Assembly: GCF_900156895.1 (NCBI RefSeq)
Contig: NZ_FTPD01000021.1
Coordinates: forward strand, 1 to 64,000
Reading direction: 5' to 3'
Origin: Mesorhizobium prunaredense
GTDB taxonomy: Bacteria; Pseudomonadota; Alphaproteobacteria; Rhizobiales; Rhizobiaceae
DNA length: 64,000 nucleotides
Shown: positions 9,127-18,753 of the stretch, in pieces
How the letters are laid out: each line of letters begins with the position of its first letter
How positions within the stretch are numbered: position 1 is the stretch's first letter
Made by a program: the position numbers and the translations under genes
The notes under the pieces: model-generated
What the model was told of the DNA's origin: nothing
What the model saw: the letters and a program-made list of their open reading frames with translations, nothing else
Database searches by the model: none

Positions 9127-9771
9127 TTGCCGCTCAGCGTCCAGACACGCCGCGAGAAACAAAAGGCCGAACTGCGCTCCGAACTTGTCGCTGCGGCGCA
9201 CAAGCTCGTGCAGGAGGAAGGCTATGAAGGCCTCACCATCCGCAAGCTGGCCAAGCGCGTCGGCTATGCGCCAATGTCGGTCTATTCCTATTTCGCCGAC
9301 AAGCAGGACATCTTGTTCGCGCTTGCCGCGGATGCGTTCGAGACCCTGGCCAAGCGTATCGAAGATCACCCGGCCGACGATCCGATTGAGGCACTGCAAG
9401 TGGTGATGACCGAATATGCGGCCTTCGGCCTTGGCAACCCCAACGAGTATCGCACTGTGTTCATGACCGAAAAGGTCAAGCCCCCGGAAGGCAGGACCTT
9501 CGCCGAGATGCAAGAGGGCAATCCGTTGATGAAAGTGCTGATCAATAGGGTCGAGGCCTGCGTTACCGCCGGCAAGCTCAAGGGCGATCCGCGGGCCATC
9601 GCCACCATGCTGTGGGCGGTCGGCCACGGCACGATCTCGCTGCTGATTACCTTTCCCTTCTATCCGTTCGGCGACCAGCAGGCGTTCGTGAAGCGGATGT
9701 GCGACTTCACGCTTGCCGCTCTGGCCACGCAGGACGTGCCGCCGCTGACCGAGACGCCGGTCAACTGCTGA
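9127..9771 (+). CDS. TetR/AcrR family transcriptional regulator
   Basis: A 214-residue repressor. The N-terminal HTH is clear (EGYEGLTIRKLAKRVGYAPMSVYSYFADKQDIL, about 33-65), and the C-terminal half resembles the TetR_C_33/WHG ligand domain (PNEYRTVFMTEK...LWAVGHGTISLLI). The start is TTG 9127, with AGAAGG upstream; no ATG is available. It stands 258 bases upstream of a small secreted protein whose promoter holds TGTAC palindromes, the likely operator. Confidence 0.9.
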   Translation: MPLSVQTRREKQKAELRSELVAAAHKLVQEEGYEGLTIRKLAKRVGYAPMSVYSYFADKQDILFALAADAFETLAKRIEDHPADDPIEALQVVMTEYAAFGLGNPNEYRTVFMTEKVKPPEGRTFAEMQEGNPLMKVLINRVEACVTAGKLKGDPRAIATMLWAVGHGTISLLITFPFYPFGDQQAFVKRMCDFTLAALATQDVPPLTETPVNC

Positions 9772-9922
9772 AGGGTTTTTGTTCGGTTTTTGTTCGGTTT
9801 CGGATAGCTGACAGGTAAGCGAAGCAGGGCGAAGGCCTGGGGAATCAATCTGTGCGTGTAGGGTCCTGGTGGCTTGGATCGCGATCCGGCGGGCTACCAC
9901 CACGCTCGCCTGTCAAAAGATT

Positions 9923-9996
9923 TCGTACATGTACAATTTCCGACTTGAACTTCATATTCGCCGGCCGTATATGTACGTTATGTCGTACATGTACAA
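9923..9996 (+). promoter_or_regulatory. Sigma-70-type promoter with three TGTAC palindromes
   Basis: TTGAAC (9945-9950), 17 bases, then TATATG (9968-9973) forms a good promoter for the gene at 10030. The decamer GTACATGTAC occurs at 9925-9934 and 9985-9994, exactly 60 bases apart, each inside an identical 14-mer TCGTACATGTACAA. A variant GTATATGTAC at 9967-9976 overlaps the -10 box. This is the layout of a repressor operator, and the adjacent TetR protein is the likely binder. Confidence 0.6.
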
Positions 9997-10029
9997 AAAG
10001 ATTTCAGCCATCCAGCCCGGAGACAGACA

Positions 10030-10275
10030 ATGAAAAAGACAATCCTCGCCGTCGCGGCAGTGCTTGCTTTCTCGGGCGCTGCCTTCGCCGACCAGAGTCA
10101 ACTCGGCAAACAGGCGCCGGCCGCGGCCTGCGCCGACACCAGCATCGAGCTCGATTACGGCGCGACCGGATCGGTCGAGAAGGCAGACGCGGCCACCCAT
10201 AAGGACTCAACGGAAAGCAAGGGCCCGCGGCTCGGCATCGACATCGATCCCTGGATCGTGCCCAGCACGTTCTGA
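10030..10275 (+). CDS. Small secreted protein
   Basis: An 81-residue protein with a clear Sec signal peptide (MKKTILAVAAVLAFSGAAFA, cleavage likely before D). The mature part of about 60 residues is polar with no recognised domain; it ends with LGIDIDPWIVPSTF. The ribosome site GGAGA lies upstream of ATG 10030. Expression is probably controlled by the TGTAC palindromes in its promoter. Confidence 0.75.
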   Translation: MKKTILAVAAVLAFSGAAFADQSQLGKQAPAAACADTSIELDYGATGSVEKADAATHKDSTESKGPRLGIDIDPWIVPSTF

Positions 10276-10290
10276 GGTTCGAAAACAAAA

Positions 10291-10318
10291 GGGCGGGAGG
10301 AAATTCTGACCGCCCGTT
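10291..10318 (+). terminator. Possible terminator
   Basis: A short hairpin GGGCGG / CCGCCC with a 13-base loop, followed by GTTTCG. It lies 15 bases after the stop of the small secreted protein. The T run is weak, so efficiency is uncertain. Confidence 0.4.
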
Positions 10319-10360
10319 TCGTAGCCATTTCAGCCCGGCTCCGCTGGAGCCTGACGGAAG

Positions 10361-10642
<282 letters not shown>

Positions 10643-10643
<1 letters not shown>

Positions 10644-11224
10644 TATGCCGCTGCGTCGCGGGCCGCCTCCGAAAGGAAAAGAAAGACATAATCGGAAAAA
10701 GAACGCCAGCATTCGACCCGGAACGCGTCGGACGCGGTGCGCAACAGCACGATCTCGACCTTGCCCAGAATCGTGCGTGACGCCGCGCCCACAGGAAAGG
10801 CATCGAGCGACAGATCCTGCGGACAGCCTGAATTGATCGTCGCCGCCGCCGCCGGGCCGGTGACCGATATGGCGACGTTGCGATGCGAGATGCCGACCGC
10901 AGAATGCAGCACTGTCACCTCGGCGCAGTCGGCGAGCGGGTCTCTTCCCACCTCATCGATGACCAGCCATTCGTCTGGCCCAAGCCACAACGCCGTGCGC
11001 CCGGCCCTCGCGGCCGAAGTTTTGGGCTTTCGCGGCAGGGTCACGCCGAGCGCCTTCGACAGCGCCGCGACCGAGGCGTCCGGCGCGCGCAGCGAAATGC
11101 GCTCCGCCGGTGGCAACACAGCAAGTGCGACGCCGGTTGCGGAAAGCTCCTGACCGATGAGAGCCGGCCGGCGTTCGACCGACGGCGCAGCGGCTGCAGA
11201 TTTCTTCGCGGCAGCCTTAGCCAT
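10643..11224 (-). CDS. soxG: Sarcosine oxidase gamma subunit
   Basis: A 193-residue subunit of heterotetrameric sarcosine oxidase, last gene of soxBDAG. The N-terminus is Lys/Ala-rich (MAKAAAKKSAAAAPSVE). The body matches the SoxG/GcvT-like fold (LWLGPDEWLVIDEV, ISHRNVAISVTGPAAA, CPQDLSLDAFPVGAASRTILGKVEIVLLR, FRVECWRSFSDYVFLFL). It overlaps soxA by 8 bases, and ATG 11224 is the start consistent with that coupling. It stabilises the complex and helps seat the flavin. Confidence 0.93.
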
Positions 11225-14200
11225 TGAGGCGCTCCCCCTTCTCGTCGAAGAACACCATGCCGGTGACCTCCACCTCGATCGTCCCGTTGGGCATCGGCAC
11301 GTAAAGCGTCTCACCGATCCGGTCGCGGCCGCCGGCAACCAGGGCCAGTGCGATCGAGCGGCCGCAATTTTCCGACCAGTAGCTCGAGGTGACATGGCCG
11401 ATCATGGCCATCGGGATCGCCTGCTTCGGATCGCCGACGATCTGTGCGCCTTCTTCCAGCACCACTTTCGGGTCTTTGGTCTTCAGGCCGACCAGCTGCT
11501 TGCGGCCCTTGGCGACAAGGTCCGGCCGCGCCATGCCGCGAATGCCGACGAAGTCGGTCTTCTTCTTGCCGACCGCCCAGTCGAGCCCGGCATCACCAGG
11601 CGTCACCGTGCCGTCGGTGTCCTGGCCGACGATGATGTAACCCTTTTCGGCGCGCAGCACGTGCATCGCCTCGGTCCCGTAGGCGCCGGCGCCATGCTTC
11701 TGGCCCTCGGCCCACAGCGCTTCCCAGACGGCCTGGCCGTAATCGGCCGGCACGTTGACCTCGAAGCCGCGCTCGCCGGTGAACGACATGCGGAACAGCC
11801 TTGTCGGCACCCCGCAGATCCTGCCTTCGCGCACCGACATATGCGGCAGCGCCCCGTCCGACATGTCGATGCCCTCGACCAGCGGCGCGATGATGTCCCG
11901 CGACTTCGGCCCCTGCACGGCGATCACCGCCCACTGCTCGGTGGTCGAGGTCAGCCAGACGTTGAGATGCGGGAACTCGGTCTGGAGGTAATCCTCCATA
12001 TGGTTCATGACGCGCGGCGCACCGCCCGTCGTCGTCGTCACATGGAAGCGGTCGGATGCAAGCCTGCCAACGACACCGTCGTCATAGATGAAACCATCCT
12101 CGCGCAGCATGATGCCATAGCGGCAACGGCCGGGCTCCAGTTTCTCCCACGGATTTGTATAGAGCAGTTCCATGAACTTCGCCGCATCCGGCCCGACCAC
12201 CTCGATCTTGCCCAGCGTCGAGGCGTCGAACAGGCCGGCCGTCTTGCGCACCGTGACACACTCGCGATCGACGGCGGCGTGCATGTCCTCGCCTGCTTTG
12301 GGAAAATACCAGGCGCGCTTCCATTGGCCGACATCCTCGAACACAGCGCCTTGAGCAGCGGACCACGGATGGATCGCCGTCTTGCGGGTCGGGTCGAAGA
12401 GCGGACCCCGCGCGTGCCCGACGATCGAACCGAAGGTCACCGGCGTGTAAGGCGCCCGGAACGTCGTCAGGCCGACTTGCGGGATCGGCTTGCCCAGCGT
12501 CTCGGCGGCGATGGCCAGACCGTGCATATTCGAGGTCTTGCCCTGGTCGGTCGCCATGCCGTTGGTGGTGAAGCGCTTGACGTGCTCGATCGAGCGCATG
12601 CCTTCATGCACCGCCTGGCGGATGTCCTTGGCGGTGACGTCGTTCTGGAAATCGACGAAGGCTTTTACCGTCGTGTCCGGCCCGGCTCCGGGCGCCGCAC
12701 CCAGCATGCCGCGCGACCAGCTCTCGCTGGCGTCGACCTTCGGCTTGGTCCCCTTGACGGTGTTGGCCCCGGCATTCTTGACGCTGGCATCTTTCGCCGC
12801 CTTGGCGCCCGCCGCATAGGCTTCATCGATCGTCGCCGACAGCCCGTCCGTACCGTTGCAGGCGCCGACCGACACGCAATCCTGCGCGTAGGTGCCGGGC
12901 ACGAAACGCTTGGTCTCATCGTTGAAGGCAACCTTGCCGCGTGATTGCGAGAACAGATGCACCGACGGTGTCCAGCCGGCCGACATCAGAATGGCGTCGA
13001 CCGGGATGGTGCGCTCGCCGCCGCCATTCTTCGGCTGCACGGTCATCGACGAGACGCGCAATTTGCCGCCGGCGCGGATCACCGCGCGGCCGAAATTGAC
13101 CTCGATGCCGAGCGCCCTCGCCTCGTCGATCACCGATCCCGTCGGGTTGTCGCGCAGGTCGACTATCGCCGCCACGCCGACACCGGCTTTCTTCAGGTCG
13201 ATCGCCGCCGCATAGGCAGAATCATTGGCGGTATAGACGCCGACATTCCTGCCGACCGCGACGCCATGATGGTTGAGGTAGGTGCGCGCCGCCGACGCCA
13301 GCATGATGCCAGGCCGGTCGTTGTCGGCAAACACCATGTGCCGCTCAATGGCACCGGTCGCCAGCACGACGCGTTTGGCGCGAACCTGCCACAGCCGCTC
13401 GCGCGGCAGCTCGCGGCCGGGGTTCTGCAGATGGTCGCTGACGCGCTCGACCAGCCCGACGAAATTCTGCGCGTAATAGCCGAAGGCCGTGGTGCGCGAC
13501 AGCACGCGGACATTGTCCATAGCCTTGAGCGTCGCGACTGCACCTTGCGCCCAGGCAAAACCATCCTGGCCGTCGATCCTGGCGCCACTCTCGAAACGCA
13601 GGCTGCCGCCGAAATCGGCCTGCTCGTCGGCAAGGATGACGCGCACGCCGGTTTCGGCCGCGGCAAGTGCGGCGGCGATGCCGGCAGCACCGCCGCCCAG
13701 CACCAGCACATCGCAATGGGCAAAGCGCGCCGAATAATGATCGGGGTCCGGCTGGTCGGGGGCGACGCCGAGGCCTGCCGCAGCCCTGATCCTGGGCTCG
13801 TAAAAGTTTTTCCAGGCGGACTTCGGCCACATGAAGGTCTTGTAGTAAAAGCCGGCCGAAAGCAGCGGCGAGGCGATGTCGCCGAGCGCGCTGACGTCGA
13901 AGGCGAGCGACGGCCAGCGGTTCTGCGACTGTGCCGTCAGCCCGTCATAGAGCTCCTGCACGGTGGCGCGAACATTGGGTGTCCTCCTGGCGGAGTCGCG
14001 CTTGATCTCAACCAGTGCGTTGGGCTCTTCCGCCCCGGCGGACAGGAAGCCGCGCGGCCGGTGGTATTTGAACGAACGGCCGACCAGATGCACGCCGTTG
14101 GCGAGCAGCGCCGAGGCCAGCGTTTCGCCCTCGACGCCGGCATAGGACTGGCCGTCGAAGCTGAACCGCGCGGTCTCTGCCTGCTTGAGGCGCCCGGCGC

Positions 14201-14225
14201 CGGGAATGCGGAACGTCGCGATCAT
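11217..14225 (-). CDS. soxA: Sarcosine oxidase alpha subunit
   Basis: A 1002-residue subunit, the usual length. It has an N-terminal 2Fe-2S ferredoxin-like domain (Fer2_4; FDGQSYAGVEGETLASALLANGVHLVGRSFKYHRPRG), an NAD-binding pyridine nucleotide-disulphide domain (VLVLGGGAAGIAAALAAAETG, about 175-195), and a C-terminal folate-binding GCV_T domain (RECVTVRKTAGLFDASTLGKIEVVGPDAAKFMELLYTN). The holoenzyme oxidises sarcosine to glycine and passes formaldehyde to tetrahydrofolate as methylene-THF. Its start overlaps the soxD stop (ATGA). Confidence 0.96.
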   Translation of the reverse strand: MIATFRIPGAGRLKQAETARFSFDGQSYAGVEGETLASALLANGVHLVGRSFKYHRPRGFLSAGAEEPNALVEIKRDSARRTPNVRATVQELYDGLTAQSQNRWPSLAFDVSALGDIASPLLSAGFYYKTFMWPKSAWKNFYEPRIRAAAGLGVAPDQPDPDHYSARFAHCDVLVLGGGAAGIAAALAAAETGVRVILADEQADFGGSLRFESGARIDGQDGFAWAQGAVATLKAMDNVRVLSRTTAFGYYAQNFVGLVERVSDHLQNPGRELPRERLWQVRAKRVVLATGAIERHMVFADNDRPGIMLASAARTYLNHHGVAVGRNVGVYTANDSAYAAAIDLKKAGVGVAAIVDLRDNPTGSVIDEARALGIEVNFGRAVIRAGGKLRVSSMTVQPKNGGGERTIPVDAILMSAGWTPSVHLFSQSRGKVAFNDETKRFVPGTYAQDCVSVGACNGTDGLSATIDEAYAAGAKAAKDASVKNAGANTVKGTKPKVDASESWSRGMLGAAPGAGPDTTVKAFVDFQNDVTAKDIRQAVHEGMRSIEHVKRFTTNGMATDQGKTSNMHGLAIAAETLGKPIPQVGLTTFRAPYTPVTFGSIVGHARGPLFDPTRKTAIHPWSAAQGAVFEDVGQWKRAWYFPKAGEDMHAAVDRECVTVRKTAGLFDASTLGKIEVVGPDAAKFMELLYTNPWEKLEPGRCRYGIMLREDGFIYDDGVVGRLASDRFHVTTTTGGAPRVMNHMEDYLQTEFPHLNVWLTSTTEQWAVIAVQGPKSRDIIAPLVEGIDMSDGALPHMSVREGRICGVPTRLFRMSFTGERGFEVNVPADYGQAVWEALWAEGQKHGAGAYGTEAMHVLRAEKGYIIVGQDTDGTVTPGDAGLDWAVGKKKTDFVGIRGMARPDLVAKGRKQLVGLKTKDPKVVLEEGAQIVGDPKQAIPMAMIGHVTSSYWSENCGRSIALALVAGGRDRIGETLYVPMPNGTIEVEVTGMVFFDEKGERLNG

Positions 14226-14518
14226 TCGGAGGCTCCCGGCAGCTTCGCCGGCTTCGGCTCGCCGGCCTTGTAGGTCATCAGGAATCTGTCGCTGACGGTG
14301 TCACGCACGGCATTGAAGAACCGCGCGCAGCCATGCATGTGCCGCCAGCGCTCATAGATGATGCCTTTGGGATTCGAGCGGATGAAGAAGAACTTTTCGA
14401 AGTCGTCATCGCTTGTCGCGGCCATATCCGCCGAACGTGCAATATGCGCCTCGCCGGCGTTGCGGAATTCGAGTTCCGGACGCTCTTCTTCGCAATAGGG
14501 GCAGCGGATGAGAAGCAT
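14222..14518 (-). CDS. soxD: Sarcosine oxidase delta subunit
   Basis: A 98-residue subunit with the zinc site CPYCEEE near the N-terminus and HMHGC in the second half, as in SoxD. ATG 14518 gives the standard MLLIRCPYC start; the longer frame to 14572 is an artefact. It lies 88 bases after soxB and overlaps soxA by 4 bases. Confidence 0.95.
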   Translation of the reverse strand: MLLIRCPYCEEERPELEFRNAGEAHIARSADMAATSDDDFEKFFFIRSNPKGIIYERWRHMHGCARFFNAVRDTVSDRFLMTYKAGEPKPAKLPGASE

Positions 14519-14606
14519 GGTTGTTCCTACAATTCGCCGTGGCCGACGCAGGCGCCGGCCGGTTGATCGCAAAGCCTCTGGCCCAACATCACAAAGCGGG
14601 CCATCA

Positions 14607-15860
14607 TCAGTGCGCCACCGCTGCCGCCGCCGCCTCGTCGATCAGCCGACCGGTGCGGAAGCGTTCGATGGTGAAGGGCGCGTTGATCGGATGCGGATCG
14701 TCCCTGGCGATGGTGTGGGCAAAGACATGGCCCGAGCCCGGCGTCGCCTTGAAGCCGCCCGTGCCCCAGCCGCAATTGACATAGAGGCCGGGCACCGGCG
14801 TCTTGGCCAGGATCGGCGAGCGGTCGGGCGTCACGTCGACGATGCCGCCCCACGAGCGCAGCATCTTCATGCGCGTGAACATCGGGAACATCTCGCAGAT
14901 GGCGTCGAGCGTGTGCTGGAGGATGTGCAGGCCGCCGGTCTGCGAATAGGAGATATATTGGTCGGTGCCGGCGCCGATGACCAGCTCGCCCTTGTCGGAC
15001 TGCGAGATATAGGCGTGCACCGTATTCGACATCACCACGCAGGGGAATACCGGCTTGACCGGCTCCGACACCAGCGCCTGCAGCGGATAGCTTTCCAGCG
15101 GCATGCGCACGCCGGCCATATTCATGATGACGGACGAATGGCCGGCGGCAACGACGCCGACCTTCCTGGCGCCGATGAAGCCGCGCGTCGTCTCGACGCC
15201 GGTGACCGCACCGTTCGGCGCCCGCTTGACCCCGGTGACCTCGCAATTCTGGATGATGTGGACGCCGCGCGCCGAGGCGCCGCGCGCATAGCCCCAGGCA
15301 ACGGCATCGTGGCGCGCCGTGCCGCCGCGACGCTGCAGGGTCGCGCCCATCACCGGATAGCGCGCATCGCGCGAAATGTTGAGCGGCGGGCAGAATTCCT
15401 TGGCGGCTTCCGGCGTCAGCCATTCATTGTCGATGCCGTTCAGACGATTGGCATGGACGTGGCGTTTCAAGACCTGGATGTCGTGCACATTGTGGGCCAG
15501 CATCATGACGCCGCGCGGCGAATACATGACGTTGTAGTTGAGTTCCTGGCTGAGCCCGTCCCACAACTTAAGCGCGTGGTCGTAGATGCCGGCGCTCTCG
15601 TCATAGAGATAGTTGGAGCGGATGATGGTGGTGTTGCGGCCGGTATTGCCGCCGCCGAGCCAGCCCTTTTCCAGCACCGCGACATTGGTGATGCCGTGCA
15701 CCGTGGCGAGATAATAGGCGGTGGCCAGGCCATGGCCGCCGGCGCCGACGATGATGACGTCGTAGTCCTTCTTCGGCTCTGGCGAGGACCACTGCTCCTC
15801 CCAGCCCTTGTGGCTGCGCATGGCCTCGCGGGCGATGGCGAATACCGAGTATTTCTTCAA
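14607..15860 (-). CDS. soxB: Sarcosine oxidase beta subunit
   Basis: A 417-residue DAO-type flavoprotein that carries the catalytic flavin site. The FAD-binding Rossmann motif [18 protein letters not shown] is at about 35-52, the conserved [16 protein letters not shown] block follows, and the C-terminus ends with [16 protein letters not shown]. The start is TTG 15860 (reads KKYSVF next), with GAGG 8 bases upstream, giving the family's usual length and N-terminus. The frame runs open far upstream (to 16751), but that part is antisense to another gene. First gene of the sox operon, divergent from an SDR gene. Confidence 0.95.
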   Translation of the reverse strand: MKKYSVFAIAREAMRSHKGWEEQWSSPEPKKDYDVIIVGAGGHGLATAYYLATVHGITNVAVLEKGWLGGGNTGRNTTIIRSNYLYDESAGIYDHALKLWDGLSQELNYNVMYSPRGVMMLAHNVHDIQVLKRHVHANRLNGIDNEWLTPEAAKEFCPPLNISRDARYPVMGATLQRRGGTARHDAVAWGYARGASARGVHIIQNCEVTGVKRAPNGAVTGVETTRGFIGARKVGVVAAGHSSVIMNMAGVRMPLESYPLQALVSEPVKPVFPCVVMSNTVHAYISQSDKGELVIGAGTDQYISYSQTGGLHILQHTLDAICEMFPMFTRMKMLRSWGGIVDVTPDRSPILAKTPVPGLYVNCGWGTGGFKATPGSGHVFAHTIARDDPHPINAPFTIERFRTGRLIDEAAAAAVAH

Positions 15861-16121
15861 CGTTCCAGCCTCGCAGATGGCGGCCGGACATCCAATCGAG
15901 CCCCGGCGCGCGAGGTGTATCACTAGCGAAACCGCGCTGCCAGCCTTGCGCTGTTTGCGACGGCGCTTGCCGTTTTGCGCCACGGACAAAAAGACCTGTC
16001 GAAGCAACGCGCCGAACGACGCATCCGGACGCCATCGCAGGTATCGGGTGGCTCGCTTTGCCTCGATCTGCGACCAAGCATCCGATTGCCGGCAATGCTG
16101 GCGCGAAAAAAGGATGCAAAA

Positions 16122-16880
16122 ATGTTCGCACTTACCAACAGGGCCGCCATCATCACCGGCGCCAGCTCCGGCATCGGCCGCGCCACGGCAAAGCTCTTTG
16201 CCGAGGCCGGCGCCAAGCTGGTCGTCGCTGCCCGCCGCCAGGCAGAGCTGGACGCGCTCGTCGCCGAAATCGGGGACGCCGACGGCACCGCCATTGCCCT
16301 TGCCGGCGACGTCCGCGACGAGGCCTATGCCAAAGCCCTTGTCGACCTGGCGGTCGAGAAATTCGGCGGGCTGGATATCGCCTTCAACAACGCCGGCTCG
16401 GTCGGCAAGATGGGTCCGATTTCGGAACTGTCGCTGGAGGGCTGGCGCGAGACGCTCGATACCAACCTGACCAGCGCCTTTCTCGGCGCGAAATACCAGG
16501 TGCCGGCGATGGTCGAACGCGGCGGCGGTTCGCTGATCTTCACCTCTACCTTTGTCGGCCATACCGTCGGCATGCCCGGCATGATCAGCTATGCCGCAAG
16601 CAAGGCCGGGTTGATCGGGTTGACGCAGGTGCTTGCCGCCGAATATGGCGCCAAAGGCGTGCGGGTCAACGCGCTGCTGCCGGGCGGCACCGACACGCCT
16701 TCGGCAACGTTCAAGACACCTGAATCGCGAGCCTTCGTCGAAAACCTGCATGCCTTGAAGCGCGTTGCCGAGCCTGAGGAGATCGCTCGCTCGGCGCTCT
16801 ATCTGGCTTCCGACGCATCGAGCTTCACCACCGGAACCGCGCTGTTTGCCGATGGCGGGGTCTCGATCAATCGGACGTGA
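16122..16880 (+). CDS. SDR family oxidoreductase
   Basis: A 252-residue classical SDR. NAD(P) motif TGASSGIG (about 12-19), NNAG in IAFNNAGS, catalytic Ser in FTSTFVG, and YAASK. The C-terminus ([19 protein letters not shown]) is typical. ATG 16122 has AAAGGA upstream. It is divergent from soxB with 261 bases between starts; a functional link to sarcosine metabolism is not evident. Substrate unknown. Confidence 0.93.
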   Translation: MFALTNRAAIITGASSGIGRATAKLFAEAGAKLVVAARRQAELDALVAEIGDADGTAIALAGDVRDEAYAKALVDLAVEKFGGLDIAFNNAGSVGKMGPISELSLEGWRETLDTNLTSAFLGAKYQVPAMVERGGGSLIFTSTFVGHTVGMPGMISYAASKAGLIGLTQVLAAEYGAKGVRVNALLPGGTDTPSATFKTPESRAFVENLHALKRVAEPEEIARSALYLASDASSFTTGTALFADGGVSINRT

Positions 16881-16962
16881 AGCAATGTCGCAAGAGCGGA
16901 CTTGCTTTCCAGTGCGATTTGGCGATTTCTTCGGACACTTTGTTCGAAGACGGGCCTAAAAC

Positions 16963-17349
16963 ATGCTGCTGATCAGGACCTACATCGCTGCGAGCGCAAT
17001 CCAGGGCGTCGGCGTGTTCGCCGCCGAGCCGATCAGGAAGGGAGCGTCGATCTGGCGGCTCGATCCGGATTTCGACCGGTTGATCCCGATCGAAAAATAT
17101 AAGACGGCGCCGCCCCACCTCAGGGAATTGCTCGACAGATATGCCTATCCAAGCCCGGACCGGCCCGGATTCATCGTCTATGAGGTCGACAATGGCCGCT
17201 TCATGAACCATTCCGAAAGGCCGAACACGGATTTTTCTCGGTATGGCGGGGCAACCACGGTCCGCGCCATAGCGGCGGGCGAGGAAATAACCTGCGACTA
17301 CGGCGAGTTCTTCGAGGATTTCGAGCGGCTTCATCTGGCCACGGCATAG
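16963..17349 (+). CDS. SET domain-containing protein
   Basis: A 128-residue minimal SET protein. The core motifs are present: GVGVFAAEPIRKG near the N-terminus, FMNHSERPNT (the NHS/CxPN pseudoknot, with Ser replacing the usual Cys) and AAGEEITCDYGEF at the C-terminus. SET proteins transfer methyl groups from SAM to lysine. Bacterial short forms are uncharacterised. It follows the SDR gene on the same strand after 82 bases, with its own start at ATG 16963. Confidence 0.9.
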   Translation: MLLIRTYIAASAIQGVGVFAAEPIRKGASIWRLDPDFDRLIPIEKYKTAPPHLRELLDRYAYPSPDRPGFIVYEVDNGRFMNHSERPNTDFSRYGGATTVRAIAAGEEITCDYGEFFEDFERLHLATA

Positions 17350-17410
17350 AGGAAGCCCGCCGGCCCGAGCCGAAGCACGATCGGCTCCGAGCCACATTTC
17401 CAGTCCCAGA

Positions 17411-17854
17411 TCAGTTCCGGTGGGCGTGCGGCTCGTCGGTGCGGCGGCCTTCATACTGCAGGTCCAGCTCGCGAATCGCCTCCTTGCCCTTCTCCGGATC
17501 GACAAGCCTGAGAAGCGCGTCGATCTTGGCCTCCATACGGTCGGTACTCTCCTTCGATTGCGGCGATCCGACGAAGAGCAGGAACGCCAGGCCACCGACC
17601 TGCCAGAGCAGCTGCAGGAATTCCGACTGCCAGTTCTCGAGCGTGTCGCGGCTCATCTCGATCAGATAGCCGCCGAACTCGGGCGGTTGGCCAAGCGCTC
17701 GCTGCTCGTCGAGATAGGCGAACCAGCCGAAAACCCAGTGGCCGACAAGCGAGATGATGAAGAAGCCGAGGGTAATCCAGGCATAGCTGTAAGCCCGCCA
17801 GACCGAAGGTCGCTTCACATTGCTCGCCGGCCTGTTGTCGTCATCGCTTGGCAT
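17411..17854 (-). CDS. DUF6766-type membrane protein
   Basis: A 147-residue inner membrane protein with two or three membrane segments (YAWITLGFFIISLVGHWVFGWF and LLWQVGGLAFLLFVGS) and a charged C-terminus that resembles a short coiled coil (ESTDRMEAKIDALLRLVDPEKGKEAIREL). It matches the DUF6766 family of rhizobia. ATG 17854 overlaps the end of the DUF892 gene by 14 bases, so both form one stress-type operon. Confidence 0.82.
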   Translation of the reverse strand: MPSDDDNRPASNVKRPSVWRAYSYAWITLGFFIISLVGHWVFGWFAYLDEQRALGQPPEFGGYLIEMSRDTLENWQSEFLQLLWQVGGLAFLLFVGSPQSKESTDRMEAKIDALLRLVDPEKGKEAIRELDLQYEGRRTDEPHAHRN

Positions 17855-18350
17855 GGTCGCTGTCCGACGCCGAGCGAGCCAGGAACTGCTCCGTAGTCGC
17901 GGGCAGCTTGTTTTGCAGCCACTCGGCCATCGCCTCCTCTTCACGCAGATTTTGTTCGCAGGCCCGGGCGATCTCCGTTTCGCCGAGGGACTCGGCGGTT
18001 GCAATGAGGACCGTGTAGGATGCGATCTCCATGTGCTCGAAGGTGTAGCTCGCGAGTGAGCCTTTCATCACCTCGTCGCCGGCGAAGACGCCGCTTAGGG
18101 ACTGCGCCATCGCCAGCAGCTTGCCGCCGGCGTCCTTCAGCGCGGATGTATCTTCGCCCAGTTGTTCCAGGCAGGTTCCGAGGCGCGCGGCGTGTCGCTT
18201 CGTCTCATCGAGGTGCAGCCTGATGCGCTCGCTGAGCTCGGGATAACTCTCCAGCCGATTGAGCTGGCCGTTCAGCATGGTTTCGGCCTGCTCCTCCATC
18301 GCATGCGCATCCTTGAGCCACTGGACGAGCCATTCACGGGTGCCTGACAT
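17841..18350 (-). CDS. Ferritin-like DUF892 (YciF-type) protein
   Basis: A 169-residue four-helix protein of the DUF892/YciF family. Acidic residues and His on helices fit a di-iron ferritin-like core (EEQAETMLNGQ, LDETKRHAARLGTCLEQLG, SYTFEHMEIASYTVLIATAESLGE). YciF homologues respond to stress. ATG 18350 is preceded by AGGGAAAACCG; an in-frame ATG 39 bases upstream is possible. A near-consensus EcfG promoter lies upstream. Confidence 0.9.
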   Translation of the reverse strand: MSGTREWLVQWLKDAHAMEEQAETMLNGQLNRLESYPELSERIRLHLDETKRHAARLGTCLEQLGEDTSALKDAGGKLLAMAQSLSGVFAGDEVMKGSLASYTFEHMEIASYTVLIATAESLGETEIARACEQNLREEEAMAEWLQNKLPATTEQFLARSASDSDHAKR

Positions 18351-18380
18351 CGGTTTTCCCTGTGCTTGTTTCGCCGCAAC

Positions 18381-18406
18381 AACCATTGGGGAACGAGGTT
18401 GGTTCC
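18381..18406 (-). promoter_or_regulatory. Probable EcfG promoter
   Basis: On the minus strand GGAAC (18406-18402), 17 bases, then GGTT (18384-18381): one base off the EcfG consensus -10 CGTT. It points to the DUF892-DUF6766 operon, a typical general stress target. Confidence 0.5.
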
Positions 18407-18753
18407 TTCGTCGATAGAGCTGGGCTGAGCGTTCTGCCGGAATGGGGCAGCCAGAATTTATCGGTGACGAAGAAAACGCCAATGATCGCTCATCGGTGCG
18501 GAGAGCCGAGCAGGCGAATATGCTATCCGAGGTCGTAATTCCTTGCTTTGTGACGGCAGTTATGCTATCGATTTGTGAATGTTGCTGATTTGCGCCGACG
18601 ACCCGCCGCCGAGGCGGGTTTTTCGTTTCGGCAGTGGACAGAGCGGCATGATTCTGCTATCAGCCGCCACAATTCGTGGTGTAGACCGCCGCGGAGGCAA
18701 GCGACTATGGCCACTTGCCTGTTGTTAACAAAACCCGAAAGACAGGATTGCCC
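18407..18753. other. Intergenic stretch upstream of rpsU
   Basis: I see no protein gene here. The stretch contains a possible short promoter (TTGCTT at 18543, 17 bases, TATCGA) followed by a strong terminator at 18601-18624, which together could produce an RNA of about 50 nt. The ribosome site for rpsU is at its right end (ACAGGA about 18742). Confidence 0.4.
18601..18625 (+). terminator. Rho-independent terminator with no obvious gene upstream
   Basis: The hairpin ACCCGCC-GCCGA-GGCGGGT (7 bp) is followed directly by TTTTTCG. No plus-strand gene ends before it, so it may end a small RNA or act as an attenuator in the rpsU leader. Confidence 0.6.

Noticed and set aside
11157..15926. Three long plus-strand frames (595, 442 and 472 codons)
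   Set aside because: All are antisense shadows of soxA, soxD and soxB, with His/Arg/Asp-rich composition and no domain.
14607..16751. A 714-codon version of soxB
   Set aside because: The upstream 300 codons are antisense to the SDR gene at 16122; SoxB family length and N-terminus fit TTG 15860.
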